A stretch of 64,000 bases of DNA from an uncultured Lachnospiraceae bacterium (GTDB lineage Bacteria; Bacillota; Clostridia; Lachnospirales; Lachnospiraceae), in assembly GCA_910577175.1 (NCBI GenBank), contig CAJTLU010000001.1, forward strand, positions 62,001 to 126,000. Reading direction: 5' to 3'. Of this stretch, positions 44,274 to 52,881 are shown one piece after another (position 1 is the first letter of the stretch; each line of letters begins with the position of its first letter). The position numbers and the translations under genes are program-made. The notes below the pieces were generated by a model. The model searched no databases and was not told the DNA's origin. It saw only the letters and a program-made list of their open reading frames with translations.

Positions 44274-45029
44274 ATGAGTGAATATACAGAAATCAATTCT
44301 AAGACCTGGGATTTATGGGCGGATAACGGCTGTGAGTGGTCTGGGCCAATCACACAGGAGGAATACCGGAGGGTAAGTGACAAGGACTTTGGCGTTTATC
44401 TTACCCCTTGTATTACGGTTCCAAGGGAGTGGTTCGGAGAGCTGAAGGGGAAAAGGCTGCTCGGACTTGCGAGCGGAGGAGGGCAGCAGATGCCGGTATT
44501 TTCCAAGCTTGGCGCTGTCTGCACGGTTTTTGATAATTCTGACCGGCAGCTTGCGGCGGAACGGACGGTGTCCGAACGGGAGGGCTATTCCATTGAAATC
44601 GTGAAGGGAGATATGACAAAGCCGTTTCCGTTTGCAGAGGAAAGCTTTGATATTATTTTTCATCCTGTTTCCAACTGTTATGTTGAGGATATTTATCCGG
44701 TCTGGCGGGAATGCTACCGTGTTCTGAAAAAGGGAGGACGTCTGCTTGCGGGCTTCAGTAATGGACTGGATTTTCTTTTTGAGGATGACTCTCTGCAGGT
44801 GGTGAATCCGCTGCCGTTTAATCCCCTGAAAATGCCAAAGGAGCGTTTTGAGGCAATGGCAGGGAACGGAGAGGGAATCCTGTTCAGCCACAGCATGGAG
44901 GAGCAGCTCGGCGGACAGCTTGCTGCCGGATTTACCCTGAAGGCCTTATACGAGGACAGGGACAGACCCGGCGGCTTCAGGCTCAGGGAGTATGCGCCGC
45001 AGTATATGGCTACACTGGCGGTAAAGTAA
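44274..45029 (+). CDS. Class I SAM-dependent methyltransferase
   Basis: A 251-residue methyltransferase. The SAM-binding motif reads LLGLASGGGQQ, followed by the acidic end of strand two (CTVFDNSDRQL), the DMTKPFPF segment and the post-motif strand IIFHPVSNCYV. The target is unknown. ATG 44274 follows AAAGGAGGAT. It leads an operon with an APH-type kinase and an acetyltransferase. Confidence 0.85.
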   Translation: MSEYTEINSKTWDLWADNGCEWSGPITQEEYRRVSDKDFGVYLTPCITVPREWFGELKGKRLLGLASGGGQQMPVFSKLGAVCTVFDNSDRQLAAERTVSEREGYSIEIVKGDMTKPFPFAEESFDIIFHPVSNCYVEDIYPVWRECYRVLKKGGRLLAGFSNGLDFLFEDDSLQVVNPLPFNPLKMPKERFEAMAGNGEGILFSHSMEEQLGGQLAAGFTLKALYEDRDRPGGFRLREYAPQYMATLAVK

Positions 45030-45068
45030 GAAAGTATGGCAGCCTGCCGGTGAGAAAGGGGCATAGAG

Positions 45069-45953
45069 ATGAAGCAGCAGATAGAGAAGGCTTTGAAGCA
45101 TTGGGAGCTTCCCGGGGCGGAGCTGCTGCAGCGGTTCCGGAAGGATTCCCCGCGACTGATTTTTAAAGTCAGGGCGGAGAACGGCTTTTATATACTGAAA
45201 GGAATTCCGGAAGAAAAGCCGGAGGAGGTAATCAGAGGAAATGTGGAGGCTCATCGCTTTTTGGGAAATAAAAAAGGGATAGCGCCCCGTATCTTTGCTA
45301 CAAGGGACGGCAGCTTTTATGTAAAAGAAAACGGATTCTGGTTTTATCTTTTGGAGTTTATCGACGGGAAGACGCCGGAGGCTGCCGTGGAAAACGAGGA
45401 GTTTCTTGGCAGGCTTGCAAGGCAGTGCCATTCCTATACGGAGTATACTTATCCGACGGGGCTGACCGAGGAGAAACAAGAGTTTTACGAATGGTTCCGT
45501 GAGAAGGCATTTAAGTCTGAGTTTAACCGGATCCTTGACGGACTTCCCGACTTTCGTAAGCTTGACCGGTGTTTTATCCATACCGATTTAGGACCGCATA
45601 ACGTCATTATAACCCCGGCAGGACAGATGGTTCTTATCGATTTGGACGATGCAGGCATCGGGAGCCGTTACCTTGACCTAGGCTACCCTTTTATTTGTCA
45701 GTTTGTGGAGCATGACGATAAAATGAATATGCGCTACCGGTTTGATTATGCAAAGGCGTTTTTAAAGGGGTATTATGTAGATGAAAAGATTCCGCGCCCG
45801 GAATATGAGCTTTTGTGGCAGGGCGCGGCCTATATGCAGATTTTTTATATGCAGTGCTACGGCGCCGACGCGGTCGATTCTCTCTGGAGGATATTGAAAT
45901 TCGGACTGGAGCAGAAGGAAGCGCTGTGGGAAATGCTAGAAAGGGAGCGATAG
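45069..45953 (+). CDS. APH-family phosphotransferase (CotS/aminoglycoside kinase-like)
   Basis: A 294-residue small-molecule kinase of the APH/choline kinase fold. The catalytic loop is H171-T-D173-L-G-P-H-N178 and the metal-binding aspartate is Asp191 in LIDLDD. The fold is shared by aminoglycoside kinases and spore-coat kinases (CotS), and the substrate cannot be read from the sequence. It begins 39 bases after the methyltransferase, and the acetyltransferase follows two bases after its stop. Confidence 0.82.
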   Translation: MKQQIEKALKHWELPGAELLQRFRKDSPRLIFKVRAENGFYILKGIPEEKPEEVIRGNVEAHRFLGNKKGIAPRIFATRDGSFYVKENGFWFYLLEFIDGKTPEAAVENEEFLGRLARQCHSYTEYTYPTGLTEEKQEFYEWFREKAFKSEFNRILDGLPDFRKLDRCFIHTDLGPHNVIITPAGQMVLIDLDDAGIGSRYLDLGYPFICQFVEHDDKMNMRYRFDYAKAFLKGYYVDEKIPRPEYELLWQGAAYMQIFYMQCYGADAVDSLWRILKFGLEQKEALWEMLERER

Positions 45954-45954
45954 C

Positions 45955-46725
45955 TTGAATATGTTAAAGGAATATGTAAATTCCATAAAGCAGGAGGAAA
46001 TTGATTTCCCGAAGCGTTTTGCTTCGTATGAGGAAAAGGAGTATGGTATCCTGTTTTATATGAAGGATAACAAGGATTCTTATGATGGAAACCACGCCTG
46101 CATTTATCCGGAGAAAATAGTGGACCTGGGGGCGGTATTGGACGATATTACTGCGTTTTATAAGAGACTGGGAATCCGTGCCTCCATTTATCATCCGTTT
46201 GAAAAGAACTATTTCCAGGACAACCTGGAAATTCTGAAGGAACACGGGTACTGCTATACGGCAGAGGAGGACCACAGGGTGATGCTTCTTACGGCGGAGA
46301 ATCAGTTGGAGGCTCCGAAGCGTCTTACGATTCAGGTTGCGGACGGCTGGGACGAACGTGTGGCAACGGATATCCTGATTCCAAGTGGCGAGCCTTGGGA
46401 GGTAGATGTGACAAGGAAGCGGGCCGGGCAGGAGGGAGCCTTTTTGTTTATCGGTTGTCTGGACGGGAAAGCGGTTGTATACACGGACATTCATCAATCA
46501 GAGCATGGGAATACGCGCTTTGACTATATTGTTACTGCAAAGGATGAGCGTGGGAAGGGCTATGCAAGCGAGCTGTTAAGCTTTGTCGTGGAATACTGCA
46601 AGGAGCACAAGCTCCCGGTGTGCTGGCAATGGGCAGGACCGTCCGAGCATATCTGCTACAGGGCAGGGTTCCGTGAAGCCTTTACGATGGAGGCAGGCTT
46701 TGCAACGGGGCCGGAGGTGGCGTAG
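45955..46725 (+). CDS. GNAT acetyltransferase
   Basis: A 256-residue protein with a degenerate N-terminal half and a C-terminal GNAT domain. The acetyl-CoA loop is ERGKGYASELL, and WAGPSEHICYRAGF is the usual last part. The TTG start at 45955 has GGGAG seven bases upstream; ATG 45961 is the alternative. It is third in an operon with a methyltransferase and a kinase, a set that could modify one small molecule. The C-terminal end is overlapped by the truncated rhuM frame on the other strand. Confidence 0.8.
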   Translation: MNMLKEYVNSIKQEEIDFPKRFASYEEKEYGILFYMKDNKDSYDGNHACIYPEKIVDLGAVLDDITAFYKRLGIRASIYHPFEKNYFQDNLEILKEHGYCYTAEEDHRVMLLTAENQLEAPKRLTIQVADGWDERVATDILIPSGEPWEVDVTRKRAGQEGAFLFIGCLDGKAVVYTDIHQSEHGNTRFDYIVTAKDERGKGYASELLSFVVEYCKEHKLPVCWQWAGPSEHICYRAGFREAFTMEAGFATGPEVA

Positions 46726-47342
46726 CTGGCGGCAGTATTGCGGTGAACCGCATAGTGCATCTTGTTCTGCACGGTGGCAAAAAAATCCCTTGTGATTTGG
46801 CTGTCAACGGAATAATCAACGGCGGTAGCATAAATGTCCGTAATCTTCTGACAGAACATCTGTTTGCTGGCTCTGATTTCCTGAATTTCGGAAAGCAGAT
46901 GGTCAAAATATTCTTCATCAAAAATTTGGCCGTTGATGAGCCTGTCCTTATCTAGCACATAACCTTGTTTGGAAAAGGTATCCAATACCTTTGTTGCCCA
47001 TTGCCGGAATTGCGTTGCTCTTGCAGAATTGATATGATACCCGACAGCAATGATTGCAGACAGAGAGTAGAACTTATATTGATATGTTTTGCCGTCATCG
47101 GCAGTTTGTGCAAATTTTGCACAAACTGAATTCTGCTTCAATTCGCCGGACTCAAAAATATTTTTCAAATGCTTTGCCACAACGCTTCTGTCTACATCAA
47201 AAAGCCGGGCAACCGCTTTCTGTGTCAACCAGACGTCCTGATCCTGTACTCTTACTTCGATTCCTTCTTCCCTGGCATCCCGTGTGAAAATAAGGAAATC
47301 TACAGTGCTGTTTCGGATTTGCAACGTATTGTTTTTGGTCAC
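46656..47342 (-). pseudogene. Virulence RhuM-family protein, 3' truncated
   Basis: Residues up to about 205 follow RhuM-family proteins (VWLTQKAVARLFDVDRSVVAKHLKNI, QNSVCAKFAQTADDGKTYQ, FFATVQNKMHYAVHRNTAA). After that the frame runs antisense into the acetyltransferase gene and ends in unrelated residues; true RhuM proteins are around 330 residues. The junction lies near 46735. The start is GTG with AGGTGA upstream. It looks like a gene lost at its 3' end by recombination. Confidence 0.7.
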
Positions 47343-47515
47343 TATAGTTCACCTGCTTTCAATGGATTGTGAATGCCCGGTATGGTGTCCTTTGCAGGCA
47401 TCAGATTACAATCGAGACAATTCAAAATATATTACTATTATACTATCCGCCTTTTCCCACATCAAGGATAGCTTTTCCCTGCCTGGATTCCTGCACTTTA
47501 TATGCCTTTTATGTC

Positions 47516-47543
47516 TTGACAGGAATTTTTCGTCGAGTATAAT
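47516..47543 (+). promoter_or_regulatory. azlCD promoter
   Basis: TTGACA (47516-47521) and TATAAT (47538-47543) are perfect boxes with 16 bases between, just upstream of azlC. Confidence 0.75.
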
Positions 47544-47564
47544 GGGATAAAGGGAGGATACGGT

Positions 47565-48293
47565 ATGACGGCAGAAGAGAAAAGAGGTAAGCAGGGTGTG
47601 GTAAAAAAGGCGTTTTTGTACGCAGTTCCAAAGACGATTCCGATTTTTGCAGGGTTTTGGTTTTTGGGGATTTCTTATGGAATTTACATGAATGTGTCAG
47701 GTTTTAGCTTCTGGTATCCGATGCTTATGGGGCTTACGATTTTTGGCGGCTCCTTAGAGTTTGTGGCGGTGACAATGCTGCTTGGCAGCTTTGCGCCGTT
47801 CCAGACCCTGCTTGTGGCGCTGATGATTCAGGCAAGGCATTTGTTTTACGGCATTGCAATGCTCGAAAAGTATAAGGGAACCGGCTGGAAGAAGCTGTAT
47901 CTGATTTTTGGAATGTGCGATGAAAGCTTTTCAATTAACTATTCCGCAGAGCTGCCGGAGGATGTGGATAAGGGCTGGTTTATGTTTTTTGTGACGTTAC
48001 TGAATCAGGCGTACTGGGTGACCGGGGCGGCTCTCGGCGGAATCCTCGGCTCGTTTCTTCGTTTTAATACGGAGGGGCTTGATTTTGTAATGACGGCAAT
48101 GTTTGTCGTGATTTTTCTGGAGCAGTGGAGGAAGGAAAAGAAGCATATGACGGCATACATCGGGCTGCTTTCATCTGTGGCATGTCTGCTTATTTTCGGC
48201 GCAGATTCTTTTCTGGTTCCGACGATGGCCTGCATTTTGTGCTTCCTTACCGTATTCCGGAGGCCGATTGAGAAGGCAGGTGAGTTGCCGTGA
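47565..48293 (+). CDS. azlC: Branched-chain amino acid exporter subunit AzlC
   Basis: A 242-residue membrane protein of the AzlC family, the large subunit of a branched-chain amino acid exporter. Features include PIFAGFWFLGISYG near the N-terminus, the FGGSLEFVAV line and LIQARHLFYG-like region (MIQARHLFYGIAML). About six membrane segments are visible. ATG follows GGGAGG. Its stop overlaps azlD by four bases. Confidence 0.9.
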   Translation: MTAEEKRGKQGVVKKAFLYAVPKTIPIFAGFWFLGISYGIYMNVSGFSFWYPMLMGLTIFGGSLEFVAVTMLLGSFAPFQTLLVALMIQARHLFYGIAMLEKYKGTGWKKLYLIFGMCDESFSINYSAELPEDVDKGWFMFFVTLLNQAYWVTGAALGGILGSFLRFNTEGLDFVMTAMFVVIFLEQWRKEKKHMTAYIGLLSSVACLLIFGADSFLVPTMACILCFLTVFRRPIEKAGELP

Positions 48294-48616
48294 CGCTGAC
48301 AGAGCAGATTATTACGATTGCGCTTTGTGTGGCAGGAACCATGGCAACCCGTTTCCTGCCGTTTCTTTTATTCCGGCCGGGGAAGAAAACGCCCCGCTAT
48401 GTACAGTATCTTGGCAAAGCGCTTCCGGCTGCGATTTTCGGGATGCTTGTTGTATACTGTCTGAAAAATGTGAGTATTCTGACAGGAAGTCACGGGATTC
48501 CGGAGCTGATTGCGATTGCGCTCGTTGTAGTGCTGCATTTATGGAAACGGAACATGCTGCTTTCGATTGCGGGCGGCACAATCTGTTATATGCTGCTGGT
48601 ACAGACAGTATTTTAA
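48290..48616 (+). CDS. azlD: Branched-chain amino acid exporter subunit AzlD
   Basis: A 108-residue membrane protein with three or four helices, the small subunit that pairs with AzlC. TRFLPFLLF, YLGKALPAAIFGMLVVYCL and the end pattern GTICYMLLVQ are typical. It starts with GTG in the azlC stop. A complex multi-stem hairpin region begins at its stop codon. Confidence 0.9.
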   Translation: MTLTEQIITIALCVAGTMATRFLPFLLFRPGKKTPRYVQYLGKALPAAIFGMLVVYCLKNVSILTGSHGIPELIAIALVVVLHLWKRNMLLSIAGGTICYMLLVQTVF

Positions 48617-48716
48617 CCTCATCAGGGAAGTCCCCGCTTCTTTCAGTGGGGGGGCTTGCCTGTTTTGGCAGGAGTTCAAGCTCCTGCCAAAATGCCGCGA
48701 AGCGGCAATGAGGTTA
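48614..48716 (+). other. Multi-branched hairpin element after azlD
   Basis: An outer 9-bp stem (TAACCTCAT at 48614-48622 with ATGAGGTTA at 48708-48716) encloses three inner stems: CCCC with GGGG, a perfect 12-bp stem (48663-48674 with 48681-48692), and GCCGC-GAA-GCGGC (48694-48706). It can terminate azlCD, but the cloverleaf-like shape is more than a terminator needs. In the rest of the gap to 48851 I see nothing else certain. Confidence 0.65.
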
Positions 48717-48851
48717 TGAGCAAGAAGCGAAGCGGATTGCGAATATCCGCTTGACGCTTACAGGGGACTCGTTTTCAAAGCGAGCAGATTCTCTTTCTAT
48801 GGTATAGAAATGATAGGAAAGTTTCTGTATCATGGTTGTGAGGTGATAAAA

Positions 48852-49967
48852 ATGAAACAGACGATAACTTTACAATTAGCGAAGCTTAGAAAGAGAAACG
48901 GAATCACGCAGCGGCAGCTGGCAGAAGAGCTTGGAACATCATTCCAGAATGTAAGTAAGTGGGAAACCGGAGTAACACTGCCGGATATTGCGCTCCTACC
49001 GGTGCTTGCAGCGTACTTTCAGGTATCAGTGGACGAACTTCTCGGGCTGGTTCCGTTGAAGGATGAAACATATCTTTCGGAGGGAACCGGCTCCGAGGAG
49101 TTTTGGGACCAGAAGCTTGAATATTTGAAGCGGACAAGAAAAAATGCCTGGAATCCGGACTACCTGGAGTTTCTGGTAAAGACAGTATGGAAGTTAGATA
49201 AGCCGGTCTCCGTACTGGACTGCGGCTGCGGCTATGGATACCTGGGCGCTTTGCTGCTGCCACTTTTGCCCGGAGGAAGTACCTATACAGGCGTGGATTT
49301 TTCAAAGAATCTCCTCGATTACGGGGAAAAGCTGTTTGCGGCGGAAGGTCTTCCGGGACAGTTTTTCTGTGAGGATTTTTTGAATATGGAGCTTACGGAG
49401 CAGTACGATGTAGTGATTTGCCAGTCCGTGCTGCGTCATCTGGGAGATTCAAAGCCGTTTATTAAAAAAATGATGGAAGCGGCGAGGTTTGGAGGTCTGA
49501 TTGTCTGCATCGATTCCAACCGTGAGTTAGAGTGCGCCGGGCTGTATGTGGACGGAATGGATTATGCAAAGCTATGTGACCACCGTGGTGCGGAAAAGCA
49601 CTGGAAGGCGGAAAAGGAGAATGGCGACCGGGACTATGCGGCGGCAATGAGGAACGCATTTGTTATGCAGAAGCTGGGTCTTACGGGCGTCGAGGTTCGA
49701 ATGAATGACAGGATGTCCTTTGTGCATCCAAAGAAGCAGGACTATGCGCAGGAGGTTGAGGACTTTCTGGAACAAAATGCACAATGGTACAAAGACAAAA
49801 ATGAGACAGAGCGGCTGATAAGCCACGGTATGAGTAAAAGTGAGGCGGAGAACTACAGCGGAAGAGGCCGCAGAATCCGGGAATATTTTGAACAGCATCC
49901 GTCGGAGGTCAGCTATCTTTTGTTCCGCGGAAAGACCATTACATTTGGATGGAAGGAGATTCGTTAA
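48852..49967 (+). CDS. HTH (XRE) - SAM methyltransferase fusion protein, paralog 2
   Basis: A 371-residue protein with the same build as the gene at 7921: helix-turn-helix at about 5-62 (ITQRQLAEELGTS, VSKWETG) and methyltransferase motif DCGCGYG at 123-129. The linker region and spacing match closely, so they are paralogs. ATG 48852 follows GAGGTGAT. The sugar isomerase-like gene starts one base after its stop, so here the fusion protein travels with a different partner than paralog 1. Confidence 0.8.
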   Translation: MKQTITLQLAKLRKRNGITQRQLAEELGTSFQNVSKWETGVTLPDIALLPVLAAYFQVSVDELLGLVPLKDETYLSEGTGSEEFWDQKLEYLKRTRKNAWNPDYLEFLVKTVWKLDKPVSVLDCGCGYGYLGALLLPLLPGGSTYTGVDFSKNLLDYGEKLFAAEGLPGQFFCEDFLNMELTEQYDVVICQSVLRHLGDSKPFIKKMMEAARFGGLIVCIDSNRELECAGLYVDGMDYAKLCDHRGAEKHWKAEKENGDRDYAAAMRNAFVMQKLGLTGVEVRMNDRMSFVHPKKQDYAQEVEDFLEQNAQWYKDKNETERLISHGMSKSEAENYSGRGRRIREYFEQHPSEVSYLLFRGKTITFGWKEIR

Positions 49968-49968
49968 G

Positions 49969-50796
49969 ATGCAGGGAAGGATACTTTGCTCCACGGGAGC
50001 GTTAATCGGGAAGCCGAACGGGCGGAATCATAAACTTCTTGGCGGGCTTGCAGGACAGCTTGGCTGTGACGGATTTGAGTTTATGATGTATGATTCCTGG
50101 TATGAAAAGACAGAGGAGATTCTTTCAGACCTGGCAGAGATGCGGCTGTGCATTCCGGTCATGCACTGCGAGAAGCATATCGGGGAGGCGTTAAGCAAAA
50201 ATGAGGAAGGGGACTGGGAGACAGCATTCCGTCTGTTTGAAATGAATTGCCATATCGCGCAGCAGTTAAAGGCAGAGAAAATGGTGATTCATCTCTGGGA
50301 CGGGGAGTTTTCGGACCGGAATTTTACAAATAACCTTAAGGCCTTCGGAGAACTGTGCCCGATTGCAGGGGGGTATGGCCTGGATTTACTGGTGGAAAAT
50401 GTAGTATGTAACGTGGAGGACCCGATGAAGCACTGGGTGGAGCTGGCGGAAGAGTACCCGGAGGTTCATTTTGTATTTGATACAAAGATGGCAGCATTTC
50501 ATGGGCAGCTGGAGCTTTTATTTGAAGAGGAGTATCAATGGCTCTGGAAGAACGGTCATATAAGACATCTGCATATCAATGATTACGGCGGCGGCTATAT
50601 GGAGTGGGCGAAGCTTAAGACGCTTGCCATCGGGGACGGGGCGATTGATTTTGAGCCGCTGTTCCGGCTGATAAAGGAAAAAAACTATATGGGGGACTTT
50701 ACCGTAGAAGCAACCGCGTTTGACGCGACGGGAGCAATAAACACAGAAAAGTTAAACCGCAGCTTTTCCTATATCCGAGAGCGGCTGCGGGCGTAG
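49969..50796 (+). CDS. Sugar phosphate isomerase/epimerase-like TIM barrel
   Basis: A 275-residue protein of the xylose-isomerase-like TIM-barrel family. Metal-binding acidic and histidine residues appear in order: MHCEKHIGE, KMVIHLWDGE, DLLVENV, FVFDTKMAAFHG, HLHINDYGG and TVEATAF. ATG 49969 follows AAGGAG and overlaps nothing, one base after the methyltransferase stop. The reaction is unknown. A hairpin terminator follows. Confidence 0.8.
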   Translation: MQGRILCSTGALIGKPNGRNHKLLGGLAGQLGCDGFEFMMYDSWYEKTEEILSDLAEMRLCIPVMHCEKHIGEALSKNEEGDWETAFRLFEMNCHIAQQLKAEKMVIHLWDGEFSDRNFTNNLKAFGELCPIAGGYGLDLLVENVVCNVEDPMKHWVELAEEYPEVHFVFDTKMAAFHGQLELLFEEEYQWLWKNGHIRHLHINDYGGGYMEWAKLKTLAIGDGAIDFEPLFRLIKEKNYMGDFTVEATAFDATGAINTEKLNRSFSYIRERLRA

Positions 50797-50814
50797 GGGT
50801 TCGGGACTGCTGTG

Positions 50815-50853
50815 CAAAGCGCGGTGGCGTCACTCCGGAGTCATCGCGCTTTG
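50815..50853. terminator. Hairpin terminator between convergent genes
   Basis: CAAAGCGCG and CGCGCTTTG, with an inner CTCC/GGAG, form an imperfect GC-rich hairpin between the isomerase-like gene and the convergent AraC gene. Confidence 0.6.
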
Positions 50854-50864
50854 TGCGCTTATTC

Positions 50865-51833
50865 TCAGAGCTTTCGCACCGGCCGGATATACTTCCAGAA
50901 CCGCTCCGGGTCGTGGTAAAAGTACATAATCCTGCCCGGAGTCGTATCGATGCAGTAGCCGGTGCCGGAAAGGTCGCAGGCAGCCATTGCCTGTTCAATT
51001 TTGTTTTCGACGCAGCAGTTTTCCTGTTCATAGTGAAACGGTCCGTGTTCAAAGACAATATACTCGGCTTCCGGAATGTCGGTCAGCAGCATTTGCGGCG
51101 GTATTTCGCCCTTGTAGTCGGAAGGAAGACGTACCCCGTAGCATTCTGTACGCGGAATTCCCCAGCAGCAGAGCCTGCCGTCCGGGTCGTTGATATATGC
51201 CATAATTTGGCCGCTGCCGCTGTTTGCGTCGCTCCCGCCTTCATCGTCTAACTTTCCCTTGATGCTGTCAAGCAGGCCTGTGATTGTTTCGCAGTCCTGC
51301 CCCGGAATAAGGCTCTGCTTCTGCCAGAAATCCCAATATCCGTTGCTCTCGTAGTTTTTAATGTGTAGAAACTTATGAGCGGGAATCGTTACAAAATAAA
51401 TTTTAATGTCTTCAGTGGATTTTATCATGCCAATTTCTCCAATTCCTAAAATGTAGCGGTCAAACGGATGTATTTTTGTACGAAGAACGACAGGGACAGG
51501 GGTTTTACGGTATTCGCCCGGCGTAACGCCATAGGTTTTTTTAAAAGCGCGGGTAAATGCTTCCTGGGAGGTAAAGCCATAATCGACGGCAATCTCCAGA
51601 AAGCCTTTCGTGCCGTCCCGTACTTCCTTTAAGGCAAACGCTAATTTTCTGAGCCGCAGATAATCCCGGAATGCCATGCCGGAGATTTCTTTGAATTTTC
51701 TTGTCGTATGAAATTCAGAATATCCGAGCGCTAAGGACAGCGCGTGTAAAGTCAATGTTTCATTGCTATGCTGCAGGATACGTCTGTCGATTTCGTCTAC
51801 GATTTTTTGAATCTGCTTCTGCCACTCATACAT
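50865..51833 (-). CDS. AraC-family regulator with GyrI-like effector domain
   Basis: A 322-residue regulator. The N-terminal AraC DNA-binding domain (about 5-108) has two helix-turn-helix units: LALGYSEFHTTRKFKEISG and IAVDYGFTSQEAFTRAFKKTYGVTPGEYR, each recognisable within shorter cores. The C-terminal part (about 140-320) resembles GyrI-like small-molecule-binding domains found in Rob and SoxS-type regulators. The effector is unknown. A palindrome-rich gap lies upstream. Confidence 0.88.
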   Translation of the reverse strand: MYEWQKQIQKIVDEIDRRILQHSNETLTLHALSLALGYSEFHTTRKFKEISGMAFRDYLRLRKLAFALKEVRDGTKGFLEIAVDYGFTSQEAFTRAFKKTYGVTPGEYRKTPVPVVLRTKIHPFDRYILGIGEIGMIKSTEDIKIYFVTIPAHKFLHIKNYESNGYWDFWQKQSLIPGQDCETITGLLDSIKGKLDDEGGSDANSGSGQIMAYINDPDGRLCCWGIPRTECYGVRLPSDYKGEIPPQMLLTDIPEAEYIVFEHGPFHYEQENCCVENKIEQAMAACDLSGTGYCIDTTPGRIMYFYHDPERFWKYIRPVRKL

Positions 51834-51891
51834 TGTTGCGATACTCCTTTCTTTAGAGCGTATAGGCTTCCTTGTCTTTACTTCAGGGGCT

Positions 51892-52080
51892 GTTGCAAAA
51901 TAAAAAATGCAACGGTCTCTTAGTCTGTTTCGTCTATCCTGACCGCCCGATAGTTATTCGCGCGAAAGCAAAGTGAGGATAGTGCAAATATATTTGCACT
52001 ATCCGGACGCTCCCGCGGGGTCAAATACCCTGCCCCTCTGGGGCGAACAAGCGAAAGAGAAGCTAAGCTATGTATTTGAC
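51892..52080. repeat. Palindrome-rich intergenic region
   Basis: This gap contains three inverted repeats. GTTGCA/TGCAAC lies at about 51892-51913. A perfect 28-base palindrome occupies 51977-52004 (its half-site reads GGATAGTGCAAATA). GTCAAATAC (52020-52028) pairs with GTATTTGAC (52072-52080). They could be regulator sites for the AraC gene or remnants of a small mobile repeat. Confidence 0.55.
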
Positions 52081-52123
52081 TATAACACAATAAAAAGGGG
52101 CTTGTTTGATTTTACTTGCTGTT

Positions 52124-52654
52124 TTACAAACTGCATTCCAGCTGACAGTCGTAAGGCTCCGCTTCGACATGGCGCTGGTTGTATACCTGTGCCTCGACGC
52201 ATCCCATGGCAGTATAAAATGCCTGGCTTTCTATAGCGGAATGGGCGGAGATATAGAGCTTTGCAGCTCCTCTTTTTGCAGCCCACTCCTTTGCCGAAAC
52301 GAAAAGGGCAGTTCCGATGCCCTGTCCGCGCATGTCTTCGGAGACGTGCAGGCTGGAAAGGTCAAGGTATCGCTGCTCTCCGCCAAAGAGCTCCGGTTCA
52401 ACGGAAACAAAGCCCTTTAATCTGCCGTGATAAAAGGCGGCACGCACCAGACCGCCCGAGGATACGGTATTTTTCAGACAGGCAATCAGCGTCTGATAGT
52501 CTGCCTCCGACCAGTCATCAATAAAGGGGTCGTCTTTGATTACCCACAGGTTTTTTTCTTTTCTCCGGCATTTTGTAACGGTCTGGTGGCGGATAAAGTC
52601 CTGGAACAGCGCGCGGTTGATTTCTTCTGCGCGCAGGTTTCGGTATTGAAGCAT
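52124..52654 (-). CDS. GNAT acetyltransferase
   Basis: A 176-residue acetyltransferase. LYLDLSSLHVSEDMRGQGIGTALF carries the acetyl-CoA loop (RGQGIG) and IESQAFYTAMGC follows. The start at 52654 is fixed by AAGGAGG upstream; longer frames lack support. Substrate unknown. Confidence 0.85.
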   Translation of the reverse strand: MLQYRNLRAEEINRALFQDFIRHQTVTKCRRKEKNLWVIKDDPFIDDWSEADYQTLIACLKNTVSSGGLVRAAFYHGRLKGFVSVEPELFGGEQRYLDLSSLHVSEDMRGQGIGTALFVSAKEWAAKRGAAKLYISAHSAIESQAFYTAMGCVEAQVYNQRHVEAEPYDCQLECSL

Positions 52655-52821
52655 GGATAAAGTGCCTCCTTGTAAAAGTCTGCTGTCAGGGTACCGGATT
52701 GTCTGTACGGTACTCCTTTCGAACAGTATACCATAAATCCGGGGATAAGTCATTATAGAATTGTCGTAGCGGGCGTCATAGAGCGAAACTGCTTTGTGAT
52801 AAAATTTTTTGAAATCAGATT

Positions 52822-52849
52822 AACTTTTTGCGTTGGCTGTGCGTCTAAT
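52822..52849 (+). promoter_or_regulatory. ECF-sigma-type promoter of the sigma/RsiV operon
   Basis: AACTTTTT (52822-52829) and CGTCTAAT (52842-52849) match the AAC(T)TTT and CGTC boxes of ECF sigma promoters, with 17 bases between AAC and CGTC. It lies about 35 bases before the first gene of an operon that encodes an ECF sigma factor, so positive autoregulation is likely. No good TTGACA/TATAAT pair was seen. Confidence 0.6.
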
Positions 52850-52881
52850 AAATAGAATGCAAAAGAAAGGGAGGCTTTGCT

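Noticed and set aside
51885..51915. Possible insertion-sequence end (GGGGCTGTTGCAAA)
   Set aside because: It resembles terminal repeats of some IS families, but no matching second end or transposase is found; a short inverted repeat explains it as well.
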